The notes: generated by a model from the letters alone, not told the origin. A stretch of 64,000 bases of DNA from Microvirga mediterraneensis (GCF_013520865.1 NZ_JACDXJ010000001.1:496001-560000); one strand, 5' to 3'; shown: positions 51,399 to 60,784, counted from the stretch's first letter. Made by a program: numbers and translations.

Positions 51399-52073
51399 AT
51401 GCGCGTTGTGAATGGCGGCCGGATCATGGCCATAATCGGGGTGCTCGCCCTCGCTCCCATGGGCTCCGCCCTGGCGCAGAGCGCCCAGGACACCACGTTC
51501 TTCGTCACCAGCGTCGGTTCCGGCAAAGGCGCGGATCTCGGCGGGCTCGAGGGGGCTGACCGGCATTGCCAGGCCCTGGCCGAAGCCGCCGGCATTCGCG
51601 GAAAGATCTGGCGGGCCTATCTTTCGAGCCAAGCCACGGGCGGTGGAACGGCCGTCAATGCGCGGGACCGCATCGGTCGCGGGCCCTGGCAGAACGCCAA
51701 GGGCGTCGTGATCGCCAAGGACGTGGCGGATCTGCACGGGCCCGGCAACAATCTCACCAAGCAGACGGCCCTGACCGAGAAGGGCGAGCCGGTGAAGGGT
51801 CGCGGCGACCAGCCGAACGAGCATGACATGCTGACCGGCTCGCAGCCCGACGGCACGGCCTTCGCCGGCAGCCAGGACATGACCTGCGGCAACTGGACGA
51901 AGAGCGGCACGGAAGGAGCCGCCATGCTCGGACACCACGACCGCACGGGCCTGGATGAGTCGCCGCCGGCCAAGTCCTGGAACTCGTCCCATGCCTCCCG
52001 CGGCGGGTGCAGCCAGGACGCTCTCAAAAGCACCGGCGGCGCAGGGCTCTTCTATTGCTTCGCGGTGAACTGA
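51399..52073 (+). CDS. Exported lectin-like (endostatin-fold-like) protein
   Basis: This is a 224-residue precursor with a signal peptide (A-I-I-G-V-L-A-L-A-P-M-G-S-A-L-A-Q). The mature part has the pattern F-F-V-T-S-V-G-S-G-K-G-A-D-L-G-G-L-E-G-A-D, then R-H-C-Q-A-L-A. Later cysteines are D-M-T-C-G-N-W-T and G-G-C-S-Q...L-F-Y-C-F. This resembles bacterial proteins annotated as lectins with a collagen-XVIII-endostatin/C-type-lectin-like fold. Two disulfides are likely. Ligand unknown. A hairpin lies 17 bases past its stop. Confidence 0.72.
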   Translation: MRVVNGGRIMAIIGVLALAPMGSALAQSAQDTTFFVTSVGSGKGADLGGLEGADRHCQALAEAAGIRGKIWRAYLSSQATGGGTAVNARDRIGRGPWQNAKGVVIAKDVADLHGPGNNLTKQTALTEKGEPVKGRGDQPNEHDMLTGSQPDGTAFAGSQDMTCGNWTKSGTEGAAMLGHHDRTGLDESPPAKSWNSSHASRGGCSQDALKSTGGAGLFYCFAVN

Positions 52074-52090
52074 CCGGACCGGAAAGGCGA

Positions 52091-52124
52091 TTGCTCCCAA
52101 AAGTGGCCCCACTCTTGGGAGCAA
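52091..52124. repeat. Long hairpin after the lectin-like gene
   Basis: TTGCTCCCAA (52091-52100) pairs perfectly with TTGGGAGCAA (52115-52124). After one mismatch, inner arms AGTGG/CCACT extend it almost to the loop. There is no U-tract. It may be a degenerate family-B unit, as the AAGTGG core is shared. Confidence 0.7.
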
Positions 52125-52192
52125 ACCGCCAGGGTCCGCTCCTCAAAAGCAACCGCATTCCGACAAGATCGGATTGCCTGCCTCGCGCTTCG

Positions 52193-52218
52193 GACGCAAA
52201 AGTGGGAACCGGTTTGCG
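52193..52218. repeat. Dispersed palindromic repeat family B
   Basis: CGCAAA-agtgggaaccgg-TTTGCG arms with the family's AAAGTGG-N2-CCGGTTT centre. Flanking bases read ttcgga on the left and tgtgaagatgc on the right. Confidence 0.72.
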
Positions 52219-52381
52219 TGTGAAGATGCGGCAACCCGGAAATTTGGTGCATCGGACGTGAGTTCGAATTCCCATCCGATGCCTTAGTGCTCGGGACGAT
52301 CGTGCCGATGCGCCGCCATGGCTCGCTGGGGCAGACCGCTTCTCCACGCGTCATGCCACTCAGCAAACCGAAGGAGCATCA

Positions 52382-52813
52382 ATGACCGGCAAACTCTCGT
52401 CACGCCTTCTCGCCATCGTGAACGCACTCCCCCTTCGCGACGGCATCCGGGTCCTGGAAATCGGCTGCGGTCCGGGAGCAGCCGCGCGCGAGATTGCGCG
52501 GCGCATTGGTGGCGGGCACATCCTGGGGATCGACCGGTCCGCCAAGGCTATCGCCCAAGCGCACGCGACCTCGGCCGACGAGGTGGCGTCCGGGCGGTTG
52601 AGCTTCCGCCAGGCTTCGATCGAAAGTTTCGAACTGGCGCCCGGAGAGGCTCCTTTCGACATCGCGTTCGCCGTACGGGTCGGCGCTCTCGACGGACGTG
52701 ATCCGCAGGCCGGTCTCCTCGCGCATGCCCGGATCAGGGTTGCCCTGGTCCCAGGCGGGCGCCTCTTCATCGACCGAGGAAGTCCCTTGCAGGTGGTCCA
52801 ACTCGGCGGCTGA
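52382..52813 (+). CDS. Short class I SAM-dependent methyltransferase
   Basis: The 143-residue product begins almost directly with motif I, V-L-E-I-G-C-G-P-G-A-A-A-R-E-I-A, and motif post-I I-L-G-I-D-R-S-A-K-A-I. A later F-D-I-A-F-A-V-R-V-G strand corresponds to motif II. It is shorter than typical full methyltransferases (about 200 or more residues), ending soon after the fourth strand. It could be a minimal enzyme or a degraded gene. Acceptor unknown. It is flanked on both sides by repeat-rich DNA. Confidence 0.75.
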   Translation: MTGKLSSRLLAIVNALPLRDGIRVLEIGCGPGAAAREIARRIGGGHILGIDRSAKAIAQAHATSADEVASGRLSFRQASIESFELAPGEAPFDIAFAVRVGALDGRDPQAGLLAHARIRVALVPGGRLFIDRGSPLQVVQLGG

Positions 52814-52859
52814 CGCAGCGGCTCATGCCTTGCAGGCCATAGAACTTTATCGAAAATCC

Positions 52860-53100
52860 TAGAGCATCGAACGCAAAAGTGAGAACCGGTTTTGCGTGGA
52901 ACGATGCGGGAGAACAAGACCTGAAAGCATCGTGCGGAAAGGTGGATCCGGTTTTCCGCACCGAACGATGCGCCAGCCAAAAGAGGAAGCATCGGATCCG
53001 ATGCTTTAGAGATGATTTCACTTGCGTGGAATCATCTCCATTCTTTGCTTTGCCGCACTTTTAACGGTGAGCCGGATCCACTTTACCGAAAAATGCTCTA
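52860..53100. repeat. Composite block of family B repeats overlapping the purH stop
   Basis: The block opens with TAGAGCAT and closes with ATGCTCTA, an inverted terminal match. Inside are unit 52860-52907 (GCAAAAGTGAG-aacc-GGTTTTGCG), unit 52927-52971 (GCGGAAAGGTGG-at-CCGGTTTTCCGC between gcatcg ends), and a GATGATT..AATCATC hairpin at about 53010-53038. Partial unit 53071-53100 closes the block. Its last bases (cta) are the TAG stop of purH. Confidence 0.78.
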
Positions 53101-54690
53101 GTGCCGGAAATGCCGGTAGCCAGTGAACACCATGGCGAGGCCTGCCTCGTCGGCGGCCTTGATGACCTCGTCGTCGCGCATGGAGCCGCCGGGCTGGATC
53201 ACCGCCGTGGCGCCGGCCTCGGCTGCGGCCAGCAGGCCGTCCGCGAAGGGGAAGAAGGCGTCAGAGGCGACGACCGAGCCCTTGGCGAGGGTCTCGGACA
53301 GGCCTGCGGCCTTGGCGGCCTCGGCAGCCTTCCAGGCGGCAATGCGGGAGGAATCGACGCGGCTCATCTGGCCGGCGCCGACGCCGACCGTCGCGAGGTC
53401 CTTGGCGTAGATGATGGCGTTCGACTTCACGTGCTTGGCGACCCGGAAGGCGAAGCGCAGGTCGTCCAGCTCCCGGTCGGTGGGCGCGCGCTTCGTCACC
53501 ACCTTCAGGTCCATGGCGTCGACCACCGCGTTGTCCCGGTTCTGGGCCAGGAAGCCGCCCGCGACCGTGCGCAGGGTCAGGCCCTCCTGGCGCGGATCCG
53601 GCAGGCCGCCGGCCAGCAGCAGGCGCAGGTTCTTCTTGGCCGCCACGATGGCGATGGCCTCCTCGGTCGCGTCGGGCGCGATGATCACCTCGGTGAAGAT
53701 CTCGGTGATGGCCTTCGCGGCCTCCGCGTCGAGCGGCCGGTTCATGGCCACGATGCCGCCGAAGGCCGAGACGGGATCGCAACGCAGGGCCTTCTCATAG
53801 GCCTCGCGCAGGGAGGTGCCCTCCGCGACGCCGCAAGGGTTGGCGTGCTTGACGATCACGATGGCGGCGGAGCGCTCAGGAAGGAACTCGGCCACGGCCT
53901 CGTAGGCCGCGTCGGTGTCGTTGATGTTGTTGTAGGAGAGCTGCTTGCCCTGCACCTGGCGGGCGGTGGCGACGCCGGGACGCTGTTCCGGCGTGCGGTA
54001 GAAGGCGGCGCTCTGGTGCGGGTTCTCGCCGTAGCGCAGGACCTCAGCGATGGAGCCGCCGAGCGCCCGGAAGGGCGGAGTCTCCTCGCCGATCTCGGCG
54101 GCGAACCAGTTGGAGATCGCCGCATCGTAGGCGGCCGTGCGGGCATAGGCCTTCTGCGCGAGGCGGCGGCGCAGGGTCAGGGTGACGGAGCCGTCATGCC
54201 GGGCGAGATCATCCAGCACGGAGGCGTAATCGGCGCCGTCCACCACCACGGCCACATCGCCGTGGTTCTTGGCCGCTGCGCGGATCATGGCCGGGCCGCC
54301 GATATCGATGTTCTCGATGCAATCGTCGTAAGGTTTCCCGGCCGCGACCGTCGCCTCGAACGGATAGAGGTTCACAACCAGGAGGTCGATGGGCTGGATG
54401 CCGTGGGCGAGCATGGCCGCCTGATGCTCGGGATTCTCACGGATGCCGAGCAGGCCGCCATGGACTGCCGGGTGCAGCGTCTTCACGCGGCCGTCCATCA
54501 TCTCGGGAAAGCCCGTGAGCTCGCTCACGTCCTTCACGGGCAGGCCCGCCTCGCTCAAGGCCTTGTGCGTGCCGCCGGTGGACACCAGCTCGATGCCCCG
54601 CCCGGAGAGCGCGCGGGCGAAGTCCACGAGACCCGTCTTGTCGGATACGGAAAGCAGAGCGCGGGACACGCGCTTCAGGTCGCTCGGCAT
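53098..54690 (-). CDS. purH: Bifunctional AICAR transformylase / IMP cyclohydrolase
   Basis: PurH performs the last two steps of IMP synthesis in the cytosol. The 530-residue protein has the MGS-like cyclohydrolase domain at the N terminus ([37 protein letters not shown]). The transformylase domain has the catalytic K-H-A-N-P-C-G pair and [11 protein letters not shown] near the end. The start is the ATG at 54690 ([11 protein letters not shown]). The much longer open frame upstream overlaps the adjacent methyltransferase and is not conserved. The TAG stop comes from a family-B repeat. Confidence 0.97.
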   Translation of the reverse strand: MPSDLKRVSRALLSVSDKTGLVDFARALSGRGIELVSTGGTHKALSEAGLPVKDVSELTGFPEMMDGRVKTLHPAVHGGLLGIRENPEHQAAMLAHGIQPIDLLVVNLYPFEATVAAGKPYDDCIENIDIGGPAMIRAAAKNHGDVAVVVDGADYASVLDDLARHDGSVTLTLRRRLAQKAYARTAAYDAAISNWFAAEIGEETPPFRALGGSIAEVLRYGENPHQSAAFYRTPEQRPGVATARQVQGKQLSYNNINDTDAAYEAVAEFLPERSAAIVIVKHANPCGVAEGTSLREAYEKALRCDPVSAFGGIVAMNRPLDAEAAKAITEIFTEVIIAPDATEEAIAIVAAKKNLRLLLAGGLPDPRQEGLTLRTVAGGFLAQNRDNAVVDAMDLKVVTKRAPTDRELDDLRFAFRVAKHVKSNAIIYAKDLATVGVGAGQMSRVDSSRIAAWKAAEAAKAAGLSETLAKGSVVASDAFFPFADGLLAAAEAGATAVIQPGGSMRDDEVIKAADEAGLAMVFTGYRHFRH

Positions 54691-54776
54691 GGCGGCCGCT
54701 CCATTCAAGGAAAAAGATGCGGGCGCGATACCACGGCGGGCCAGGGATGGGAACCTGCCGCGCCTGCATGGCCGCC

Positions 54777-55595
54777 TTACCGCCGATGCCCCGCCTCCGG
54801 CACGGTGCCGCGACAGGCCAGGGCCACGGCCGCGAAGGAGCGCGGCCCGTCGGGCCTGCCTCCCTCGTAGGCGGCGCGCAGTCCGCCCGCGAAGGCCGCG
54901 CGTTTGTCGTCGTCGAGCCCGGTCACGTATTTGCCGAGCGGCGACTCGCCGGCCGCGATGGGGCTCCAGAAATCCGCGAAATTCCGGAACTCCATGCGGA
55001 TCATGAGCGGGATCTCGGCGACAGCGACGAGGCCGCTGTCGGCCCAGAGCGCCTCCATCTGACCAGGCCTCGTGAGCGGCTTGAAGTAGTTTTCGCCCCG
55101 GATCGCCGATGCGGAAGAATCCAAGGCGGCCGCAGTGTCCCAGAACATGCGCTGAACGGGCATGCCGCCGTAACTGTCCCAGACGGCGGCCGCCACGGTT
55201 CCGCCGGGCCGCGTCACCCGGCACATCTCACGCAGGGCCTGCTCCGTTTCCGGAACGAAATGGAGAACGAGGAGGGCGAGCGTCCGGTCGAACGCACCGT
55301 CGTCGAAAGCAAGATCGCAGACATCCCCCTGGGCAATGGAGATCCGGGGATCGGAGTTTTTCTCCCTCGCGGCTGCCACGTAGACGTCGGAATAATCGAT
55401 CGCGTCGATGCGGCCCACATCGGCCACCTGCGGCAGGATAAAAGTCAGGCTGCCCGTGCCGCACCCGACATCGAGCACCCGCTCGCCCGTTTCCAGACCC
55501 GCGAAGTCGAGGAACGGGCCCGCCAACCTCCGGCTCCAGCGGCCCATGAGCTGTTCGTAGGCCTCGGCACTCTTCGCATGAAACCTGGAGGACAT
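54777..55595 (-). CDS. Class I SAM-dependent methyltransferase
   Basis: This 272-residue Methyltransf_11-type enzyme has motif [13 protein letters not shown] and the acidic ribose-binding strand R-I-D-A-I-D-Y-S. Post-motifs [11 protein letters not shown] and [12 protein letters not shown] resemble UbiE/phosphatidylethanolamine-methylase-like enzymes. Acceptor unknown. The ATG at 55595 ([16 protein letters not shown]) is preferred as it leads into the conserved Y-x-x-x-M-G-R-W-S-R. Two earlier in-frame starts exist. It is upstream of purH on the same strand, 86 bp away. Confidence 0.9.
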   Translation of the reverse strand: MSSRFHAKSAEAYEQLMGRWSRRLAGPFLDFAGLETGERVLDVGCGTGSLTFILPQVADVGRIDAIDYSDVYVAAAREKNSDPRISIAQGDVCDLAFDDGAFDRTLALLVLHFVPETEQALREMCRVTRPGGTVAAAVWDSYGGMPVQRMFWDTAAALDSSASAIRGENYFKPLTRPGQMEALWADSGLVAVAEIPLMIRMEFRNFADFWSPIAAGESPLGKYVTGLDDDKRAAFAGGLRAAYEGGRPDGPRSFAAVALACRGTVPEAGHRR

Positions 55596-55792
55596 GATCG
55601 GCCCCAATCGCATCGAGGGATCGGAACGCAACGCTGGCGCATCCTAGCAGATCGGCTCGGGACTTGCTCAGTTCTCTTGCGGAGATGCCCTGACGACGCT
55701 GTCCCGATTGTACCCCGGATGCCCATTTGCGTGCGCAAATTCCGTCCGGTCATGCTGCCGGACCACAAGTGTCAGGCAAACAGGGGATAGAA

Positions 55793-56242
55793 ATGAGCGA
55801 CCTGGAAAAGGGCATCACACGGGCGGGTGAGGGATTTGGCGGCAAGTCCTGGAACATCCTGGGCCAGCTGTATTTTCCGAAGGCTTCCTGCGGCTCCAGC
55901 TTCGCGTTCGAGACCAACAGCGATCCGGGACAATACGTGCCCGTTCACATCCATCCCACGCAGGACGAGTTCATTCTGGTGCTCGAAGGCGAGCTCGACC
56001 TGAAGCTCGACGGCGTCTGGAGCAAGGCCAAGGTGGGCGATCTCGTGCGCATGCCGCGGGGCGTTCCGCATGGCTACTTCAACAAGTCGGGCACACCGGC
56101 ACGCGCCCTGTTCTGGGTGTCCCCCGCGGGCAGGCTGGAGGCTCTGTTCGACGCGTTGCACGACCTGAGCGACATCCCCCGGATTTTGCAGCTCTCCGCC
56201 GAGCACGAGGTCGACTTCCTGCCGCCCGAGGCGAACGAATGA
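55793..56242 (+). CDS. Cupin domain protein
   Basis: This 149-residue single-cupin protein has cupin motif 1 P-V-H-I-H-P-T-Q-D-E-F-I-L-V-L-E-G-E-L, with the H-x-H and Glu metal ligands. Motif 2 is R-M-P-R-G-V-P-H-G-Y-F-N, with the fourth His. A metal-dependent isomerase/dioxygenase or sugar-binding role is possible, and no specific function can be assigned. AGGGGA precedes the ATG at 55793. It is convergent with the heparinase-like gene, 4 bp between stops. Confidence 0.9.
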   Translation: MSDLEKGITRAGEGFGGKSWNILGQLYFPKASCGSSFAFETNSDPGQYVPVHIHPTQDEFILVLEGELDLKLDGVWSKAKVGDLVRMPRGVPHGYFNKSGTPARALFWVSPAGRLEALFDALHDLSDIPRILQLSAEHEVDFLPPEANE

Positions 56243-56246
56243 AGGA

Positions 56247-58004
56247 TCAGATCAGCTCCGGCGCTTGCTCGGCGGGCTGCTCCGCGCCGTAGCTGCGCGC
56301 CAGGCGCTCGAAGCGCCAGCGGACGGAGGGCATTTCGCCGGGCCGGACGGTGAGCACGATCTGCTCCGTGCGGCGCATGCCCTCGGCGGTGGCGAGGAAC
56401 ACGCTGTCCTCCAGTTCCGCCTCGACCGGAGCGGCCGAGAACTGCCAGGCTTCGCGGTTGGGCAGCACCAGCATCACCACGCGGCCGTTCTGCGCGCGGC
56501 TTGCCCTGATTCCGGGCGCCAGATGGAAGCGGATGATGGCCTGCACTGTCCCGGCCTGACCGCCTTCGCTCCAGAAATGATCCTCGCCCTCCAGCACGTT
56601 GCCCTTGGGTGCGAGCTGCCAGCGCCGCTCGTGGGTGATGCCGAAGCGGGCCTTGTAGCCGTCGTGGCTGGCGCCGAGGATCTGGACGTGCTCGCGCTCA
56701 GAGCGCTCCGCATTCACACGCTCCGGCCCATTGAGGACCACCGGGCCGATCCGGCGCAGGATCCAGGCGGACATACGGCGCTGCAGCCAATTGCCCTTCT
56801 TGTCGACGATCTGGCAGGACGAGACGTCGTCGATGGACGCGGTGGAATGCGCCACCGTCGAACGTGAGGCCTGGATGATCGGATCGCCCGCGATATAGGG
56901 CGTCCCGCAATTCACCACGATGCGCTGCGCGGCGCTCGAGAACTCGAAGGACAGGCAGCCGGCGCCCGCATCCTGCGAGAGCGGGCGCGGCGGCGGGGCG
57001 CCCACATCGGCGACGACCAGGGTGCGCCCGGCCTCCAGGCGCTCGTAGCCGGAATGGGGCGCATGGTGGATCGGCTGACTGCGCATGTCGTCATAGGTGA
57101 GCAGCGTCGCCAGATGGTCGGCGGCAGTCACGCCCATGCCGTTGAAATGGGAGAGAGTGCCGTCCCCGTGCCGGAACAGGCGCACCATCGGGAGCATGCG
57201 GTCGACGGCATGGAGCAGGGCGTCGGGCGTATCGACCTCGCGGCTGGCGAACATCTGGCGCAGGGGCAGAAGGTCGAACAGAAGATCGACCATGATGCGC
57301 GGGTTGCGGCTCACATGCCCGCCATCGGCCAGGATCTGCCGTTCGAGTTCGCGGGCGAGCAGGCGGCTCGCGCGGCGCAGGTTCCGGTCGAGGCCCTCGC
57401 AGCACAGGCCCGCATAGCAGAGCGCAATGGCCGCCATGAGCTGCTGGAACGGCAGGGCGCCCGCGCGGACCTGGCGCTCCAGGGTGCGCACATGCTGGCC
57501 GATGAGCTTCAGGAAGCGCTGGTAGAAGGCGTGGTCGGCGCCTTCCAGGATCAGCGGCGACTGGCTGATGAAGGACATGAGCCGGCGCGCCGTGATCTCG
57601 GTGCTGCAGGCGAGGCGCTTGTCGCCGAGCTTGGAGGTGACGAACTCGTCCACCAGGGAGCGGGCATTGGCCTGGGCGAGCGCCGTGCCGGCGGCCCGCA
57701 GGTGGCGCAGCCAGCCGAAGCCGTAGAGCGCCTGGCCCCAGGCGCGGCTCGGCGGCGCGAAGGCGAAGGGCGAGCGCCCGCTGGTGGTGATGGCACGGCC
57801 GGAAAAGGCGAAGAAACCGGAATAGATGTCGGTGGCGATGGTCGGGTCGGCCGTACGCAGGTCCTGAGGGGCGAAGAGCAGGCGCGTGGGCACGGGCGCG
57901 CTGGAGAGCCTGGACAGGCTCCAGACCGCACTTTCGCGCACGGCACGGCCTGCCTCGCGTGCGGCAAGCCCGTACAGTCGCCAGCGATCCGGCCCGAAAT
58001 CCAC
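56247..58004 (-). CDS. Heparinase II/III family protein
   Basis: This 585-residue polysaccharide-lyase-like protein has an N-terminal (alpha/alpha) helical toroid (G-F-G-W-L-R-H-L, R-L-M-S-F-I-S-Q-S-P-L) and a C-terminal beta-sandwich (Heparinase II/III-like domain, H-S-G-Y-E-R-L, H-S-T-A-S-I-D-D). No signal peptide is visible, as in many alphaproteobacterial relatives near purH/rsmB. Substrate and even lyase activity are unproven. The GTG at 58004 (V-D-F-G-P-D-R-W) has GGGGAG upstream. The long frame beyond it overlaps rsmB. Confidence 0.88.
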   Translation of the reverse strand: MDFGPDRWRLYGLAAREAGRAVRESAVWSLSRLSSAPVPTRLLFAPQDLRTADPTIATDIYSGFFAFSGRAITTSGRSPFAFAPPSRAWGQALYGFGWLRHLRAAGTALAQANARSLVDEFVTSKLGDKRLACSTEITARRLMSFISQSPLILEGADHAFYQRFLKLIGQHVRTLERQVRAGALPFQQLMAAIALCYAGLCCEGLDRNLRRASRLLARELERQILADGGHVSRNPRIMVDLLFDLLPLRQMFASREVDTPDALLHAVDRMLPMVRLFRHGDGTLSHFNGMGVTAADHLATLLTYDDMRSQPIHHAPHSGYERLEAGRTLVVADVGAPPPRPLSQDAGAGCLSFEFSSAAQRIVVNCGTPYIAGDPIIQASRSTVAHSTASIDDVSSCQIVDKKGNWLQRRMSAWILRRIGPVVLNGPERVNAERSEREHVQILGASHDGYKARFGITHERRWQLAPKGNVLEGEDHFWSEGGQAGTVQAIIRFHLAPGIRASRAQNGRVVMLVLPNREAWQFSAAPVEAELEDSVFLATAEGMRRTEQIVLTVRPGEMPSVRWRFERLARSYGAEQPAEQAPELI

Positions 58005-58090
58005 CCGTGGTGCTCCCCTTGTTCGCTCAAATCTCAGCCAACTTAGGTGAGGAGTTCCTGCTGACCGGTTAACAACAGGTAAGGGATCGT

Positions 58091-59404
58091 TCACCCTGTT
58101 GACGATCCCTTGTGCACAAACCGTGCGACAAAGAAGCCGTCGAGGCCGCTGCGGTCGTGTTCCGCAAGGGCAAGCTGACTCGGCAGGGTGCGAAGGTCGC
58201 CCTGCGGAGTGATGCACTCGGTCAGGCCGCCGATCTCGTCGGGGGCGATGGGCTTGCGGGCGAATGCGGGATGGCGGGCAAGGAAGGCCTCCGCCTGCCG
58301 CTCGCCTTCCTCGGCTTCCAGCGAGCAGGTGCAATAGACCAGCCGTCCGCCGGGCTTCAGCAGGTTCGCCGCCTTGTCGAGCAGGCGGGCCTGAAGGCCG
58401 GAGAGCTTGCGGATGTCCTCCTCGCCCTTGGTCCAGGCCACGTCCGGATGGCGACGGATGGTGCCGGTGGCCGAGCACGGAGCATCGAGCAGGATGGCGT
58501 CGAAGGGCTCCGCGTCGAGCTTTTCCGCGTCGAGCGCACGGGTCTCGGCCTTGAGATGCAGGCGGGCGAGGTTCTCCTCCAGCCGCTCCAGCCGCTTGGC
58601 CGAGCGGTCGACGGCGAGAACCTCGGCGCCGGCGGCGGCCAGCTGCGCGGTCTTGCCGCCGGGCGCGGCGCAGAGGTCGGCGATGCGCTCGCCGGGCTTC
58701 GCCTGGAGCAGGCGGGCCGGGAGGGCCGCGGCCGCATCCTGCACCCACCATTCGCCGTCCTCGAAACCGGGCAGCTCGCGAATGGCGGTGCGCTCCTTGA
58801 GGCGGATGCTGCCGGTGGGCAGGAGAACGCCTCCGAGACGCTCGGCCCAGGCCTCCTGGCCGCTCTTCACGGTCAGGTCGACGGAGGCGAGGGAGCGGTG
58901 CGCTTCGGCGATTCTCGTCGCCAGCGGTTCGCCGTATTGCGCGATCCAACGCTCCTCCAGCCAGATGGGGGTGTCGAGCCAGGGATCGTTCTCGGCCAGG
59001 ATCTGCTCGCGCTCGCGGGCGACCCGGCGCAGGACCGCGTTGATGAAGCCGCCGGCGTGATGGAGCTTGGGGTCGCCTTGGGCGAGCTCGACGGCGCTGT
59101 CGACGGCCGCATGGTCCGGCACGTCGAGGAACAGGATCTGCGCCGCCCCGATGGCGAGGAGATGCATCAGGCGCTCGTCCTTGGGCGGCTTGTTGAGCCG
59201 CTCGCGCAGCGCGTGGCCGAGGGTGCCCAGCCGACGGAAGGTCACGATGGCGATGGCGCGGGCGAGCGCCTCGTCGCGGGTGGAGAGGTTCTCCGCGCGG
59301 GACAGCTCCTCCATGACATCGTCGAGCGGCACGCGCCGTTTCAGGGTCTCCGTCACCGCCATCCAGGCCAGGCGGCGGGGCCCGAGGCCCGCCTGTTCGC
59401 TCAT
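58091..59404 (-). CDS. rsmB: 16S rRNA (cytosine-5) methyltransferase RsmB
   Basis: This 437-residue enzyme, which by homology methylates C967 of 16S rRNA, has an N-terminal NusB-like RNA-binding domain (about 10-150, ending H-A-G-G-F-I-N-A-V-L-R-R) and a Rossmann methyltransferase domain. SAM motif I is D-L-C-A-A-P-G-G-K-T. The two catalytic cysteines lie in D-A-P-C-S-A-T-G-T and V-Y-C-T-C-S-L. The start is the ATG at 59404 (MSEQAGLG). It follows htpX by 13 bp, forming an htpX-rsmB-heparinase run. Confidence 0.95.
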   Translation of the reverse strand: MSEQAGLGPRRLAWMAVTETLKRRVPLDDVMEELSRAENLSTRDEALARAIAIVTFRRLGTLGHALRERLNKPPKDERLMHLLAIGAAQILFLDVPDHAAVDSAVELAQGDPKLHHAGGFINAVLRRVAREREQILAENDPWLDTPIWLEERWIAQYGEPLATRIAEAHRSLASVDLTVKSGQEAWAERLGGVLLPTGSIRLKERTAIRELPGFEDGEWWVQDAAAALPARLLQAKPGERIADLCAAPGGKTAQLAAAGAEVLAVDRSAKRLERLEENLARLHLKAETRALDAEKLDAEPFDAILLDAPCSATGTIRRHPDVAWTKGEEDIRKLSGLQARLLDKAANLLKPGGRLVYCTCSLEAEEGERQAEAFLARHPAFARKPIAPDEIGGLTECITPQGDLRTLPSQLALAEHDRSGLDGFFVARFVHKGSSTG

Positions 59405-59417
59405 TTGATCCAAAATA

Positions 59418-60368
59418 TTATCCCCAAGGCCCCCGGCGGGTGCCGGCCGGGCCGCCGCCAGGGCCCCTGACGGAACCCCACGGACTCGATGAACTCTGCG
59501 CGAAGAAGCCGGACGGCTGCGCCTGCGCGCCCATCTCCTGCGCCAAAGCGTGCAGGGCCGCAATCCGGTTTTCCGTCGCGGGATGGGTCGAGAACAGGTT
59601 GTCCACCCCTTGGCCCGAGAGCGGGTTGATGATGAAGAGCGACGCGGTGGCGGGGCGGCGCTCCGCATCGGGGTTCGGGATCTGCGCCACGCCGCCCGCG
59701 ATGCGCGCCAGCGCCGAGGCGAGCGACAGCGGCTGGCCGCAGATCTGGGCGCCCATCCGGTCGGCGTCGTATTCCCGCGAGCGGCTGATCGCCATCTGGA
59801 TGATCATGGCAGCGAGGGGTGCCAGGAGGGCGGTGCCGATCATCACGATCGGGTTCGGCCGGTTTTCGCCCCGGCCGCCGAAGAGGAAGCCGAACTGCGC
59901 CAGGGTCGCGATGGCGCCGGCGATGGTGGCGCTCACGGTCATGATGAGCGTGTCCCGGTTCTTGATGTGGGCAAGCTCGTGCGCCATCACGCCGGCCACC
60001 TCGTCATGGGAAAGCATGTTGAGGAGGCCCGTGGTGGCGGCGACCGCCGCGTTCTCCGGGTTGCGCCCGGTGGCAAAGGCGTTGGGCTGCGGATTGTCGA
60101 TGAGGTAGACCCGGGGCATGGGCAGGCCGGCGCGCGCCGCGAGATCGCGCACCATCCGGACCAGTTCGGGCGCGGTGCGCTCGTCCACCTCGACGGCGTG
60201 ATGCGCCGCGAGCGCCAGCCGGTCCGAGTTCCAATAGGCGAAGAGGTTGGTCGCCAGGCCGAAGCCCAGCGCGATCATCATGCCGGTGCCACCGCCCAGG
60301 AAATAGCCGACGACGCCGAACAGGGCCATCAGGCCCGCCAGCAGCATTCCGGTCTTGACGGTGTTCAT
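59418..60368 (-). CDS. htpX: Zinc metalloprotease HtpX
   Basis: This 316-residue inner-membrane M48 protease degrades misfolded membrane proteins with FtsH. The zinc site H-E-L-A-H is near residue 131, with the third ligand Glu in S-R-E-Y-D-A-D. There are transmembrane helices near the N terminus and in the middle ([12 protein letters not shown]). The C-terminal [13 protein letters not shown] is conserved. The Gly/Pro-rich last ~30 residues are not. It starts at the ATG at 60368 (MNTVKTGM) and is divergent from the SdhAF4 gene. Confidence 0.96.
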   Translation of the reverse strand: MNTVKTGMLLAGLMALFGVVGYFLGGGTGMMIALGFGLATNLFAYWNSDRLALAAHHAVEVDERTAPELVRMVRDLAARAGLPMPRVYLIDNPQPNAFATGRNPENAAVAATTGLLNMLSHDEVAGVMAHELAHIKNRDTLIMTVSATIAGAIATLAQFGFLFGGRGENRPNPIVMIGTALLAPLAAMIIQMAISRSREYDADRMGAQICGQPLSLASALARIAGGVAQIPNPDAERRPATASLFIINPLSGQGVDNLFSTHPATENRIAALHALAQEMGAQAQPSGFFAQSSSSPWGSVRGPGGGPAGTRRGPWG

Positions 60369-60469
60369 CGGGGTCTCCACCTCGTGGTCAGCGCGACATC
60401 CATCCTTTGCCCCTAATGTGGGAACGGTCCAGCTCCCTCCCAAGAGGGCAATCTGGCATAAGGCCTCTC

Positions 60470-60700
60470 ATGAGCACGAACGACAATACCCCTCCGGCCG
60501 AACCCATCGAAGGCGCGGCCCCCGGCAAGCCCCTGTCGCCCGCCGCCCGGCGGGCCCTGGAGGAGGCCGCCCGGCGGCGCCTCGACATCGATGCCCGCGC
60601 GGCCGAGATCGCCCGGCAGAAGGAGCTCCAGGGCCGCGGCGGCCTCGAGCCCGTCCGCTACGAGGACTGGGAAGTGAAGGGCATCGCGAGCGATTTTTAG
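60470..60700 (+). CDS. SdhAF4/DUF1674 succinate dehydrogenase assembly factor
   Basis: The 76-residue protein ends in the family signature R-Y-E-D-W-E-V-K-G-I-A-S-D-F, almost invariant in DUF1674. The eukaryotic homologue (Sdh8/SDHAF4) binds flavinated SdhA and protects it until SdhB joins. The N-terminal part is low-complexity Ala/Arg/Pro, with a helix L-E-E-A-A-R-R-R-L. It is 10 kb from sdhCDAB and not co-transcribed with it. The ATG at 60470 is chosen, and 21 codons of open frame precede it. Confidence 0.9.
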   Translation: MSTNDNTPPAEPIEGAAPGKPLSPAARRALEEAARRRLDIDARAAEIARQKELQGRGGLEPVRYEDWEVKGIASDF

Positions 60701-60718
60701 AAGAATTTCGCACCGGCA

Positions 60719-60745
60719 TGTCACATTCGGGATCGCTGCCTCGTC
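60719..60745 (+). promoter_or_regulatory. Probable ECF41 sigma-factor promoter
   Basis: TGTCACA (60719-60725) and CGTC (60742-60745) are separated by exactly 16 bases, 39 bases upstream of the ATG of the AhpD-like gene. This matches the described ECF41 autoregulatory consensus (-35 TGTCACA, -10 CGTC) as I remember it. The encoded sigma factor is the next gene but one. Confidence 0.85.
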
Positions 60746-60784
60746 TTGGCATCGTCAGCAACCCAAGACACGAGGACGAAGACG

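Larger units (their letters stand above)
52074..52381. other. Repeat-rich intergenic region after the lectin-like gene
   Basis: No gene is supported in these 308 bases. They hold a long hairpin (52091-52124), a family-B unit (52193-52218) and an inverted repeat GCATCGGA/TCCGATGC at about 52251-52282. The promoter of the short methyltransferase gene must also be here. Confidence 0.6.

Noticed and set aside
52220..52290. tRNA-like T-arm sequence gagttcgaattccc
   Set aside because: No acceptor, D or anticodon arms can be drawn. The surrounding GCATCGGA/TCCGATGC inverted repeat explains the structure.
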